Source: Dioscorea cayenensis subsp. rotundata
Taxonomy: Eukaryota > Streptophyta > Magnoliopsida > Dioscoreales > Dioscoreaceae
Assembly: GCF_009730915.1 (NCBI RefSeq)
Contig: NC_052481.1
Span: 20,868,461-20,932,460, forward strand
DNA: 64,000 nucleotides
Reading direction: 5' to 3'
How positions within the stretch are numbered: the stretch's first letter is position 1; every line of letters starts with the position of its first letter. Below, in pieces: positions 24,439 through 36,400 of this stretch. The notes beneath the pieces are model-generated. The model saw only the letters and a list, made by a program, of their open reading frames with translations, made no database searches and had not been told where the DNA came from. The position numbers were made by a program, and so were the translations under genes.

Positions 24439-27254
24439 ATGGGAGGAAACAGTGGAAGTTCAAAAAGCCTTGAAGAATCACCAACATGGGCATTAGCATC
24501 AGTGTGCTTCACTCTCATTGCCATCTCTCTAGTCATTGAGCACATCATTGACCACCTTTCAAAGGCAAGCTAGCTATTCATCATTACCACTTTGTGTGCA
24601 TGCATCTCTTTCCCTTCTAATCTTGTTCTTGTTCTTGTTCTTGTTCTAGTTGCTAATCAAACATCACAAACAAGCTCTCCACAAAGCTTTGGAAAATCTT
24701 AAGTCTGGTATATGGATATATGTCTCTCTTTAATTTTCTCATGTAAATGAATTTTGAGTAGAAGTTTGTTTATAGTCCTGTTTATGGTGGCAGAGTTGAT
24801 GTTAATGGGGTTCTTGTCATTGCTATTGACTGTGGGACAAGGGATTATCACTGATATATGTGTGCCAAAAAGTTTAAGTAATTCATGGCATCCATGCAAA
24901 GAGAAGAGTAAGGGGGTGGTGGAGAAGAGTCGAACTTTCGACAGTAAAGTGCTTGTAAGCAAGTGCAAGAGCAAGGCATGAGTTTGTTTTTATTAATTTT
25001 CTCTTCAATTTATGCATTCTTTTAATGATGTATGTTAAATTGCTCATTTTGTTTGTGAATTTGCAGAATATGGACCCTTTTTTATCATATGATGGCCTTC
25101 ACCAGCTCCATATATTCATTTTTACTTTGGCTGTGTTTCATGTTCTCTATTGTTTAATCACTATGCTTTTGAGTAAACTGAAGGTACTATGGTTATATTA
25201 TCAGTTTGTTTTAATTATGGAAACAAAGTTAAGAATGTGCATTATGTTGCAGATGAAAATCTGGAAGTCATGGGAAAATGAAGCTAAAACAGCAGAATAC
25301 CAGTTCTCTCATGGTATGCTCATGTTCAGTGAATTTATGATTTTACTGATGTTTGATGATTTTATTTATTTATTTTTTGAATGAATTTGTAGATCCAAAC
25401 AGGTTTAGGCTTGCCAGAAATACTAGCTTCATTAGAAGGCACTTGGGATTTTGGAGTGAATCAACAATTCTTATTTGGGTTGTATGTATCATCAAACACA
25501 TTATTCATATAGTTTTTCAGTAAATGTTTATGATACTCTGTGATGCTAAAATCTCATGTATCATGTTGTTATTGTTGAAACTCTTGGATTGCACATGTTG
25601 TTACTGATGTATTGTCTCAAAGAAATTGGAAATTCATTTTCTTGACAGGTTTGCTTCTTTAGACAGTTTGTGAGTTCAGTTCCTAAAATTGATTTTTTGA
25701 CACTAAGACATGGGTTTATCATGGTAAGACAATGATTTAAAATTCAGCAAAAATTTCTTTGTTCATCCTTGGTTAAAGCTGTTTAACTCTTAATCTCAGG
25801 CTCATTTAGCTCCACAAAGCTCTGCTAAATTTGATTTTCAGAAGTATATAAAGAGGTCACTTGAAGAGGACTTCAAAGTTGTTGTTGGAATAAGGTATAT
25901 ATGCTTATGATTTTCATATTTATTTGCAGCAAAAGATGAGCTTTATCTTTTAATACTTGCAGTCCAGCTTTGTGGTTGCTTGCAGTGTTCTTCCTGTTGT
26001 TCAATATTGATGGTATGTATATAACTAACTCCCAATTATTCCTCCAATTTATCATTTATTTAATCTAATTGCATTAATGTTTGTCAACAGGATGGTATTC
26101 TTATCTATGGCTACCATTTATCCCTTTAATTGTAAGTCGTTTTCAATTTTGGTAGAGCTCGAGCCACGATAAAAAAATTTCTAAATGTTACATGAATATT
26201 ATTCAGGTCATTCTATTAGTAGGAACAAAACTACAAGTGATCATTACAAAGATGGCAATGCAAATTGTTGGAGATGGAGATGTAATTAAGGGCGACCCCG
26301 TTGTTCAACCAACCGATGAACTCTTCTGGTTCAAACATCCTCATCTCTTGCTCCATCTCATCCACTTTGTCCTCTTTCAGGTACTCCGTTGTTTCATAAA
26401 TCCTTGATTTAATGTCACAGATAAAATACATAAAATTATCACACATTCTTATTTCTGCTGTATTCTCGATGATATTTATCTTGCAGAATGCTTTTCAGCT
26501 TGCCTTCTTCACATGGACATGGGTGAGGAATTCAATAACTCATTAATCATTAATGTTTCAAGAACATCAATACGATACCGAATGCATTGAAGTTGTTTCT
26601 CATTTTTCTTTTCACAGTATGAATTTGGATACCCTTCATGCTTCCACAGACAATTCGAAGACATATTAATCAGAATCTCATTGGGGTAATTAGCTTCCTT
26701 AATCTAAGCTGTCATACAATGAATAAACACAAAATCAATCTCATTTTGTTTTGTAATTTTTTCATCAGAATTCTTGTTCAAGTTCTATGTAGTTATGTCA
26801 CCCTTCCACTCTATGCATTAGTAACACAGGTAACAAACACATCAAATTATCAGAAACACAAACAAATTCCTAAAATTAATTTCAATCTCTGATCAAATTG
26901 GATTGCTGAAACCAGATGGGTTCTAATATCAAGCCGACGATTTTTTCTGAAAGAGTAGAAGCAGCCTTGAGAAAATGGCATGAACAAGCAAGGAATCGAG
27001 TTGCTAAAAACCACAGATCAATGTCTTCAACTTGGTCAAATACATCGGGAGCAAGTTTCTCGCTGTCACATTCATCAAAACACCTTCAAAGTTTCATAGA
27101 CAAGATCATGCTTTCGCCGAGAAATTCACACATTAACATTGATATTGCCGGTGTAAAACAACATCATCAGAAGACACATTCACTTGAAGGAGTAGAAGAA
27201 GCAGACATAAACATAGTGCAGTCACACAGAGTTCTTAATCATAGCATTGGATGA
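24439..27254 (+). CDS. MLO: MLO family seven-transmembrane protein
   Basis: MLO proteins are plant-specific 7-TM plasma-membrane proteins. Known members act as calmodulin-regulated calcium channels, and some are powdery-mildew susceptibility factors. Fifteen exons join without a frame break, from [13 protein letters not shown] to NHSIG, about 485 residues. Diagnostic stretches are [11 protein letters not shown] (N-terminus), [107 protein letters not shown] and [17 protein letters not shown]. The C-terminal calmodulin-binding segment is [13 protein letters not shown], with its conserved Trp. Exon 1 ends CAAAG|GCAAGC, a GC donor, and exon 3 probably ends AGCAAG|GCATGA, another GC donor, which keeps the loop cysteine (SKCKSK). 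The sequence mixes features of several clades, so I do not assign a disease role. Confidence 0.95.
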
Positions 27255-27417
27255 TTTATTGATGATATATTTTTGGAGAATGAAGCTCCATAAGTCATGT
27301 AATAAAAAAAAATTTTATTCGAAGTGACTTATCCATCTTTAAAAAAATAATAATAATTGAAAATTAGTAGAGGAAAACAAAATGGAAAAAATATGTTTGA
27401 ATATTTTTTTAGCTATA

Positions 27418-27740
27418 ATCACAAAAATAGTCCCTGTACTTTTCTTTCTCTTTCCTTTTGGTCCCTCTACTTAGAAATTCTCCGAACTAGTCCCTTTACT
27501 TTTGAAAATGTGTCCATTTAATTAGAAATGCTCCCAACTAGTCCCTCTATTTTAAAAAATATGCCCACTTAGTCCCTTTAGTTGGGTCATTTTTAAAAGT
27601 AGAGGGACTAGTTGGGAGTATTTTTAATTAAATGGGTACATCTTCAAAAATAGAGAGACTAGTCGGGAGCATTTCTGAGTAGAGGGACCAAAAGAGAAGA
27701 AAGAGAAAAGTAAAGGAATCAATTAAAGTATTATACCATT
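27418..27740. mobile_element. Foldback (hairpin) MITE-like element
   Basis: The two halves are near-perfect reverse complements: arms about 27426-27585 and 27590-27735, about 150 bases each, with almost no loop. The left arm repeats a 'cta.tccctctacttt'-like phrase at about 50-base spacing, and the right arm carries its complement ('aaagtagagggactag'). There is no coding capacity. Such fully palindromic elements are typical of plant MITEs and could form hairpin RNA if transcribed. It lies between the MLO end and the SF1-like leader. Confidence 0.75.
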
Positions 27741-27989
27741 TTTTTAATGTTGGATTTTTTTCAAAATATATGTTATTTAAACCAGACTTGTTTCTGATTG
27801 ATGTTGGTTTAAATGTTGGTTTAATGGACTTAATACATTTATTTTTAATAATATAAAATTATCAAATTTCTAAATAATAAAGAAACAAATTGATTAAGTG
27901 CTAAAAGAAAAATAAATATATAAATAAATAAATAAACGTTTATTGGGTTATAAATTCCATCTACGGTGAGATGGAACCTCGAGAATGGG

Positions 27990-28150
27990 ATTGGGTTGAA
28001 CGGGAAACGGGAAACGAGAAGAGAACGGGAAACGGTTATTTTTCGTCAAGAAAAGAAAGCACCTTTCTGTTCTTTTCTTTGATCTTTAGCCACGAATGAT
28101 CGACGAGTTCTTAGGGTTCCGATCTCCGGTTCCGCTCGCGTGTCTTAGTG
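27990..28150 (+). other. 5' UTR exon of SF1-like gene
   Basis: GC-richer leader with repeated 'gggaaacg' words, ending near CTCGCGTGTCTTAG. A leader intron of about 0.6 kb runs to the acceptor TTGCATTTAG at 28782. The exact donor is uncertain. A (GT)n run lies inside the intron at 28715-28732. Confidence 0.4.
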
Positions 28151-28847
28151 GTTCGATTGCTTCACTTTCTATGCGTGTTCTCAATGATTTCTGGTATTCA
28201 TATTGATGATTGAGTGTTTTGTTGATTCATTTTCGTGAATGAGGATTTAGTTGTTTAAATGTTGATTTTGATTATAGTTCGTCCGAGATGTTGTTGTTGA
28301 ATTTATAATCGAACTATGTGGAAATGGCTTGAGATTTTGTTTTCTTTACTACCTGGATTTTGGGGTAATTAGTATGAATGTTTAGGATTTGTTGTTTAAG
28401 GAGCTCAGTTTCAATTCAGTTCTTGGTTTTGGGATGGAGTACTTTGAATTGGAAAAGATTGCATCTTTTCACATTTAATGTGATTGATTCAAAAAGGGGA
28501 TTATGTGTTCATGGCTGTTTGAGATTTTTGGATGTTTCAATGTTAGTGCATTGGTGCATTTGGAGATCCTGAGATAGAGCTGCTGCTAGTGATGAAAGTT
28601 CTTGAGATTGGTTAAGAATTAGAACATCTAGGGTTATAGGTGCTGTAAATCATCTTTTGCTATGTGTCCCTTGTGAAATTATACTATATTTTAATCATGC
28701 ACTTTTTAACTTTTGTGTGTGTGTGTGTGTGGTTTCTCAATGAGATTCTCTTTCTGATTGTTCTTGATGTGTTGCATTTAGGTTTGAAATGCATCGGTGA
28801 TTGCTTCTGTCCTGTCCGGTGTGAAGGTTTCTAATTGTTCTTTAATC

Positions 28848-31456
28848 ATGGAGAGGAAGAATGGTTCAGTTGCTTTGAGCCTGACTGATAGTAGTGGCTG
28901 CGATGAGGATACTGATATTGAGAGTGAAGAACCTATGGAAGAACCTATGGAAGAACCAAATGAAGAGGGGTTTGATGAAAATGAACAAAATGAGGAAGAA
29001 TTTTGTCAAGTTTTTAGTGAAGACGATCCAATTGAAGAGGAAGTATATGAAGAGGAACCAATTGAAGAGGAACTATATGAGGAAGAACTAATTGAAGAGG
29101 AAGTATGTGAAGAGGAACCAATTGAAGAGGAAATTTCTGAAGAGGAACCAATTGAAGAGGAAACTTCTGAAGATGAACCAAATGAAAAAGAGAGCTATGA
29201 AGAGGATCCTAATGAAGAAGAAAATCATAAAGGGGAACCTGCTGAAGAAGCAATCTATGAAGAAGAATTTATTGAGGAAGAAATATGTGAAGAAGAAAAA
29301 TGAGGAAGACCTTTCAGAAACATCTGCATCTCAATCATTGCTTGAAGGTGACAAAAGATGAAGACCCTAGCATTCAAACTTCATGCCAGTTTATTTAGAG
29401 GAGCAGATAAGTTCTGCTGATGCACTGAAAAGAACATTTACCGTAAAAGTCCTGTCGAGGAGACACTCAGGGGACAAGAGAAGGTCAGCTGGATGCACTG
29501 GGAGATCATTCACAGAAGAAGCAGAAGATGGAAATTAATTCTGCTCTTACTGATGTTGAGTACGAGTCTAAGGCCACTGATGAAATTGCCGAAGGAAAAT
29601 GAAAATTCAGGGAGTTCAGGTAAGAGAAGGCGTAGCAGATGGGATGCAGGCCCGGGAGCTGATGATGAAGCAGGTGATGTGGCAAAGAAAAAAAGGAAGA
29701 CTAGATGGGAAAATGATGCTGCCGTTCTAAGATGTTGGGTCCTTTTGAAACTTCCTGGATTTTTGTGAAGGGTTTTGTCGCTGATGCTGATAGTGATCCA
29801 GAAATTAAAGTTGAATTCTGAACTTCTTGAGATCAGCATGAAATTACATGCACGGGAGCTTATTGATGACCCACCAGTGGCTGAAAGATCTCCATCTCCA
29901 CCACTAATTTACAATGAGTTAGGCATTCAGTCAAATACAAGGAATGCCCGATATCGTTTGAAACTCATTGAGCTTAAACAGAAGACTCATTTTCTGATTT
30001 GGTTAAAAGATATCCTACTTTTTAAAACCACCTTCAGATTACAGGCCACTCAAAGTTGTATAGAAGCTGTACATTCCTGTAAAGAGTACCCAGAATATAA
30101 TTTTGTCGGTCTTATTATTGGTCCCCTGGGAACACTCCAAAAAGAGAATGGAGAAGAAAAACTGAGCTAAGATCTTTATACGAGGTAAAGGTTCTGCAAA
30201 AGATGGAAGACTGAGAAAGGAGGGAAATCCTGATCCATGGGGAGAATATGAGGATTTGCATGTCTGTGTAGAGGCAGAGACACAGGATTCCTTGGATGCA
30301 GCTGTAAAGATGGTTGAGAACCTCCTTGTCCCTGTTGAAGATGAAGCCAATGAGCACAAGCGTTCTCAGCTATTGGAGCTAGCTAAGCTGAGACAGAAAG
30401 CAGTCCATGCAAAGAGTGGCCAGGCCAATTCCTTGTGTGATATTTGTGGTGACTCTCATTTGACCTCTGCTTGCCCACTGATAGCATCGAACGAAACTAG
30501 TAAAGCTTGTGAGCAGGCTAACTCTCTCGCAGAGATTGGAGATGAAGGCGTGTCTCCATTCAGCAGTCCATCTTCTCCTACTCCAAAGATGCCCTGCCGA
30601 GTCAGTACAGCATCAGTTTCTTTATTGGAGGAAAATGGCAAGAATAATAAAGTGATTGATCAGGCTAATATCTATGTTGCTTCTCTTCCTCACACTGTGG
30701 ATGATAATAGGCTGATAGAATTGTTTTTCGTCATTTGGGCCTGATCCGCACAGCACGTGTGATCAAGGACAAACAAACAGGCTTGAGCAAAGGATATGGG
30801 TTTGTTAAGCTACATTGATATTGCATCCGCTTCAAATGCTATTGCACAGATGAATGGCTGCAAGCCTCGAAGGGAAGACACTGTCTGTGTCGCGTTGCAG
30901 GCTGCCCACCCCCTATTTTCTTACCGGCAGCTTGCATGGTTCTGAGTAGAGGTCCAAGATTTAATTATCTGCCTACCTACCCAGGTCCTCCAGCAGTTGT
31001 TCACTTGAACCCTAACCAAAAGCTTTGGCCTGGCCCACCTGGATCCATGCTGCCAGAAGCTTATCCCGCCACCGTTTCTTTGTCGCACATCAATCGCTTT
31101 TTGGTACACAACCTCCCCCATCTTTTGGTTACACAACAAAAGTCTTGCCTACTTTTTTTTCCAGTGGCATTGCATCACCTGATGAACTAGCTCAGTTTCC
31201 AGGCTATCAAAAGAGCTTTAATTTTCCAGATCCCTTTTTCGAGCCAGCGCCTTCTAACAGCTTGTCTTCTTCATAGACTTGCTGTATCCATCACAGCCTC
31301 ATGAACAAACAATGAACACCTCCTAGATGCCAACCATTTTAATTGCAGAAATCAGCTGATGAAGCATATAGTGAAGAAGAAACTGGACCTTCAACAACTT
31401 GTGCGGCAAGTGAAATCATCAATGCAGAGATTGAAGCTTTGGATTTGCATAGATGA
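28848..31456 (+). CDS. SF1: SF1/branchpoint-bridging-protein-like splicing factor
   Basis: SF1/BBP recognises the intron branchpoint during early spliceosome assembly in the nucleus. In order, the frames give an acidic repeat region (28925-29295), the KRRRSRWDAGPG..KKRKTRWEND motif typical of plant SF1 (about 29627-29715), LLEISMKLHARELIDDPPVAERSPSP (about 29820-29900), the KH core KEYPEYNFVGLIIGP (about 30080-30130), EDLHVCVEAETQDSLDAA (30250 on), one zinc knuckle (CDICGDSHLTSACP), an RRM (NIYVASLPHTVDDNRL..RVIKDKQTGLSKGYGFVKL) and a proline-rich tail. A final segment, SADEAYSEEETGP..IEALDLHR, ends at 31456. Frame breaks are frequent. Two fall in A5 runs (29296-29300, 30157-30161) where A4 restores the frame. 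Plant SF1 usually has two zinc knuckles, so this looks like a divergent paralogue. Decay is possible but error is at least as likely. Confidence 0.8.
29010..29298 (+). repeat. 30-bp tandem repeat encoding an acidic decapeptide
   Basis: About nine imperfect 30-base units inside the SF1-like coding region encode EEEPIEEEVY-type decapeptides (EEEPIEEELY, EEELIEEEVC, EEEPIEEEIS, EEEPIEEETS, EDEPNEKESY, EEDPNEEENH, KGEPAEEAIY, EEEFIEEEIC). The period is kept in frame and divergence rises toward the 3' units. A shorter EEPM repeat precedes it. The strongly negative charge suggests a disordered interaction region. Confidence 0.85.
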
Positions 31457-32047
31457 AGAAAGCTACCAAGTGGGGTTATTGTTATATCCATTGAAATAGG
31501 TTTCTTGGTTCTTCTGATATTTTGCCAATGCACTGCAGTGCAAGTGGGCAGCTTAGATCTTATGCTGTACTCTGAATTCTAATATTGTGCGAAATTGAAA
31601 ACCTGGAACCACATATGCTAGTTTTTGGCTACATGCTCAACCAATTTCGTAACATATACATTGTACAGGTGTAAAGGATTGTGCCTGATGTCTCTTGTGC
31701 TTTCAATGTTGCTTATCCTGAGTGAGCAGGTTGCTTGGAATGATATCTTTTTTTTTTTTTTTCATTTGCAACAAAACAAATTGAGTAATATAGAATAATA
31801 GCATAAATCTGAAATCTTGAAGGAGTGATGCAACGAATATCATTCAGAATGCATTATTCATCTGGAACCAACATCCTCCAACGGAAATGAAAACTATTGA
31901 ATAAAAACAAGGAACGTTCCCTCTTTATTATTTGAATTAGATTTTAATAAAACCATAGGTACTCATGTTACAGAAATACAAAGATAGGATTCTGAGAGAA
32001 AATGGATTATTTGCATCATGAGATATATAATGCTCTGGGTCTCCAGT
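31457..32047. other. 3' UTRs of convergent SF1-like and PMM genes
   Basis: About 590 bases between two convergent stop codons. They contain a T16-type run near 31750 and A+T-rich DNA, with possible AATAAA-type poly(A) signals on both strands. I see no other gene. Confidence 0.55.
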
Positions 32048-34925
32048 CTACTTTTTGAGGAAAAGAGATGAACACTGCTCTGCAGTATCTTTTGGGCTGG
32101 TCACTGTCCAAAGAAAGCAAATGATTTGATCAGTGAGTAGCAGCGCACACAAAAGATGAAAAGCAAACAATATTAAAATTCAATTCCATTGAAAAAAAAA
32201 GCATAACAGAATTTGAGTTTCATGCAAAATAAGAATGGTATACCTGTATGCCCCACTGTTCGTTCAGATTCATAAATCTCAAAGTCATTACCTCCCTGTG
32301 GAAAGCATGGGAGGAGCCAATATCAGATCTCATGGGCATAGAAATCATTTAAATCTGAATGCAGAAGAAAGCTGGGATATATTTGAATTTCAGATTTGAA
32401 AAACAACATTTTAAGGATTTTCGATTTGATGCATAATGAAAAGTGGAAATAACAATACCAGTGAAAATAAAGATCGTCATACCTACGCTAGTGCTTAAAA
32501 CGGGTAAGATAATTGAATTTCTAAATACGAAAAAAATAAAAATAAAGATCCTTGTTTATAGTTAATTGCATTTAGGCAAATATCAAGGTTTGTCTATAGA
32601 TACACCAAACAGTAGATGAACATGCAACTTTTTGGCTGTTGGATCATGTATTTAATGGTAGCAGCAATACTTTAAAGAGAGATGTTGAATGGGTAGTACA
32701 TCCAGTTAGTGCCTTAATTTTTTTAAATAAGTTTATCATGTCAAAAATTCAATAAGATTCAACCTTAGTGCAACAGAGTATGATGCATGGAGAGTAGCAT
32801 ACCTTGTAGGTTTTATCCCCAAAGAAATGGATTTCTTGGAAGTCATTGAGGTATCTCAAACAGTAGGTCTTGTCCCACCCTTGGGGAAATACCTGGCACC
32901 ACCATTAGGAGATTAAATATTCAAATTTCCTCCAAAGAACCAGGTAATATAAGAATATACCCTCAAAGCTGATCTGCCCTCCAATGGAAAATGTCAGGTT
33001 TAAGTGTGCAAACTTCTCCCGGAGCACAGAAACCATTTTTTGGCGTACATTGTGAACCTAATATATCAACAAGTTCTTGGCATCAATAAATGCGAAAGTA
33101 ATATATTAGTAAAAAGAATGAAACCATATTTTCAACTTTTGAAATTCATGTATATACCTTATCATACTTCTCAAAATCGTCTCGCTCTTCTTGGCTGCAA
33201 TTCCTCCCAATTGGTGAAACATTTAGCATGCCACTGCGGAACTCAATGAATGTGCCCCTAGGATAAGCAATAACACAAACCCATAAGCAAACGGAAGTCT
33301 GATTTCTGAATAAAATATGCCCACTAACCGTTTTATAGGAATATCCAAGTCAGCAATATAATGAAGGGTAAAATTAATGAATTCCTGCATAAAAGAGAAA
33401 GTTTGAGGTCATCTATCAAGTAGATGTTTCATGGGAATTGTGATCACAGGAAAGTATCACACCTTCAGTTTTTCTTCTCCAAGAAAGGACTTCAAACTCT
33501 GCAAAACAAAATGGTATCTATATCAGTCAGAAGAACTAGTAGAGAATGGAAAGGGATCTGGTGCTGTGGTGGCTGCTTATCAAGTTCACTTGTGATAAAC
33601 CACAATATTTTTTTCATAGACATGAACAAACTGATGCAATAAAAATATATTACCTACTTGGCCCACTGAAAACAATAATGTCAAAGCTAGTCTGGACGAT
33701 GATCTAATCAATTAGCTGGCATTCAAAATATGGAAAGACAACAACTACATATATAGCATGCCTTGGTAAAACATGATTCACTGAATTCAAGGATTAGACC
33801 TGAAACCATTCACAATTAAAAACACCATGCAAAAGGATGTTACCTGGCAACCAATGAGCTCCCCATTTTTGTAAGCAACAAGACCATTTTCGGAAAATAC
33901 ATAATCATAGTCATTAATAACTGCATAGAAAGAATACTTCTTGTGTTATACAAATAAGAGAGAGAGAGAGAGAGCGTATGTAGAAACACTGAACTGCATA
34001 GAAAGAATACTATACGAGAGAGAGAGAGGAGAGAACCTGCCGTATAAATGTAGAATAATTTATGATCCAAATTTCTGAGCAGATCAGAATCACCATATAG
34101 TACGAAAAATAATTTATAATCCAAATTCCTCATGAAAACAGCAAATCGGAATCATCATATGATACGAAATTCTTGATATTTATGGTCCAAATGTCTCATT
34201 TTACTTCTGTTCATACAATACGAAATTCTTGATATTTATGATCCAAATGTCCCATTTTTCTTGTGCCTCTCATCATAAAAATACGAAATTATCGATATTT
34301 ATGATCCAAAATTTCCATTTTTACTGTGCTTTCTCATCATATAACGAAATTCTCGATATTTATGATCCAAATGTCCCATTTTTCTTATGCCTTCTCATCA
34401 TATAATACAAAATTATCGATATTTATAATCCATATGTCCCATTTTTCTTGTGCCTTCTCGTCATATTAAACGAAAATTATCGATATTTTATGATCCCAAA
34501 TTTCCCATTTTTCTTGTGTTCTAAAGAACAGAACCTGACCTGATTTTTCCCAACTGCTCTGATATTTTAACAAGATCAGATCCTCCGACAACACCAACTG
34601 TTACAACCTGCAATCAACTCGCTTTCTTAAAATTAATGCAAACAAACAAAAAATACTCAAATATTTTATCCAAGATGTCTGCCACTCAGATCAGAGGGCT
34701 GAGAGAGATTAAAATAATAGAAAATTCAAGGGTAAAGAGAACCTCTCGAAGCTTCTTCATGAACTCCAAGCATCTCTGGTGTCACATCCTACAGAGATCT
34801 TTGACTACAAGATTTTTAAATCAAAATCGCCAGAGAATATAAGCACAAGACCAAACCTTTCTCGGCGCGAGTAAGCGTCCCATCCACATCAAACAAAAGC
34901 AATAAGCTGGCTTTCTCCCAGCCAT
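32048..34925 (-). CDS. PMM: Phosphomannomutase
   Basis: Converts mannose-6-phosphate to mannose-1-phosphate for GDP-mannose, ascorbate and N-glycan synthesis in the cytosol. It is a HAD-fold enzyme. Eleven exons on the minus strand encode about 250 residues. Exon 1 (34857-34925) has [20 protein letters not shown] with the catalytic DVDGT. Next come [161 protein letters not shown] and [15 protein letters not shown]. The stop is at 32048-32050. One extra G in exon 2 (34743-34788), one extra A in the A5 run at 34544-34548 and an extra G at the exon 8 donor (near 32960) interrupt the frame, and each is repaired by a 1-base change. Intron 3 carries a minisatellite. Probable functional gene. Confidence 0.93.
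33955..34030. repeat. (GA)n microsatellite, locally duplicated, in PMM intron 3
   Basis: A GA run occurs twice. Each copy is preceded by the same 'ctgcatagaaagaatact' phrase (about 33921 and 33993), so a segment of about 70 bases containing the microsatellite is duplicated. Confidence 0.7.
34063..34518. repeat. About 60-75-bp minisatellite in PMM intron 3
   Basis: Seven or eight diverged tandem units share 'cgatatttatgatccaaatg', 'tcccatttttcttgtgcc' and 'tctcatcatataatacgaaa'. They fill most of the intron between the PMM exons at 33844-33920 and 34540-34607. Unit length varies through small indels. Confidence 0.8.
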
Positions 34926-35240
34926 TGATAACAAAGATCTCTGTAGCCCAAACAACCACAATGCCAATAGAACAGATTCATTGAAGCATTTCATCAAACA
35001 TTACTTGCAAACAAACAAGCAGAGCAAATCACCACTAGAGGATAGATCAGTACCTCAATCAGCTTCGATTCTGAAGAAATGACTACGAGACTTTGCGCTG
35101 ATTCACAAGAGAACTGGATTGGAGTTGAAGGCAGTGAAACGAAGCGCAAATCTAGAGAAAAATCCCAGTTTTCTCGCAGACGAACGAGGCCAGGGTCAAG
35201 ATATAAGCCAAGGTCGTGGCAAGATAGACGGTCAGGATTA
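34926..35240 (-). other. 5' leader region of PMM
   Basis: Upstream of the PMM start. A likely leader intron has its donor at CAATCAGCTTCGA..TTGAGGTACTG (read on the minus strand, near 35054) and an acceptor close to the start codon. The leader is relatively GC-rich up to about 35240. The plus-strand frame here is a shadow. Confidence 0.4.
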
Positions 35241-35359
35241 AGAGAGAGCTGGCACTATCGTGTAGTTACGGGCTGTGTATTGAGACACGTGTACTTTGAT
35301 GAGGTCATCACCGCTTTGGATTCGGTGTGCTTATTAGAGTGCTACTTCGTCAGATTGTA

Positions 35360-36400
35360 GTGATGTGGGCCCAAAGTGTTTGGATGTATTCTCTGGCCCA
35401 CGCTTTTTGCATGTTAATGATGATATGTGGTAATGGTTGAGTAATAAAAATATTAAAATAAAATTTTTAAAAAATATTGAATAAAAAGTATCAAAATAAA
35501 ATAAATATATTAAATCAGGTGATGATCTGTATTTTGAAAAATAAAAATATATGAAAAATGGATAAATTGTGGAAGAAAATATTTAAAACTCTATTTCTTT
35601 CAATAAATTATAGTTTTTATCCAATTTTTATTAAAATAATTTTTTTAAAAAAATATGTGCTTTTGTTTTCACGTGTGATATCCTACTTTGTTGGAAGCTG
35701 TCAGTGATATTCGATGATCTCGTTTCTAGACACGTGATTTTTTGGGTTAGTGAAGTCTCGATAGATATTTGATGATCTTGTTTGAATGTGTGTTATCCTG
35801 AGTTTTTGGAGATTATTAGTGGTTTTTCGATAGGTCTCCCGATAATATATAGTAGAGCATTCTGAAAACAAATTTTAGTTACGTGACATTGAATTTTTCG
35901 ATAATCGACTCAAATAAATGGGGACTCATTAAGTAGTAGTATATTGAGTTTTTATGCCTCATTTTGTAAAGTTTTAATCAAAAATTTAAATTAAGTGTTA
36001 TTTTTGAAAATTTTGTTAATGTTAATATATATATGTTAACTATAAAAATATAATTATAAGTTAAAAGATATTTATTAACTTTAAATTAATTAAATGAGAT
36101 CTTGAGATAAATATCTTCCAAAAATGATCTTTTCGATGAGGCAACGAGAGACATATTTCCCTTGCAATGGGATAATAGGATCATGAACGGGAACCTTTTA
36201 TTTATTAAATATTTAAAATTAAATTAAAATTTTTAATTGATTATATTTTTACTCATATTTATTTTGTTAAAAAACCTATGGGTAAATATAAAAATCATTA
36301 ATATATATGATAAATATATATATTTATTTGAAAATTTAAGATATATCAAATTTAATTAGCCCAAATAAAAGATTTCCTTCAATATTTAAAAAAACAAAAA
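35360..36400. other. A+T-rich intergenic region between PMM and the helicase
   Basis: No gene is visible. At 35680-35850 there are weak internal repeats ('gatattcgatgatctcgttt' / 'gatatttgatgatcttgttt'), perhaps an old retrotransposon remnant. Confidence 0.5.

Noticed and set aside
28894-29361. Lysine/methionine-rich frames over the acidic repeat
   Set aside because: Alternative-frame shadows of the 30-base repeat. The acidic frame starts at a good ATG and connects to SF1 motifs.
5219-31456. Calling VHA-F, KEA and SF1-like genes pseudogenes
   Set aside because: Splice sites and protein motifs are well kept, and breaks are single-base and often at homopolymers. Assembly error explains them better, although it is unproven.
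33840-34133. 97-codon minus-strand frame overlapping PMM exon 4
   Set aside because: It reads through a microsatellite and intron in a frame different from the PMM exon.
34063-34518. CRISPR-like array of regularly spaced repeats
   Set aside because: The units are contiguous, diverged tandem repeats in a plant intron, without unique spacers.
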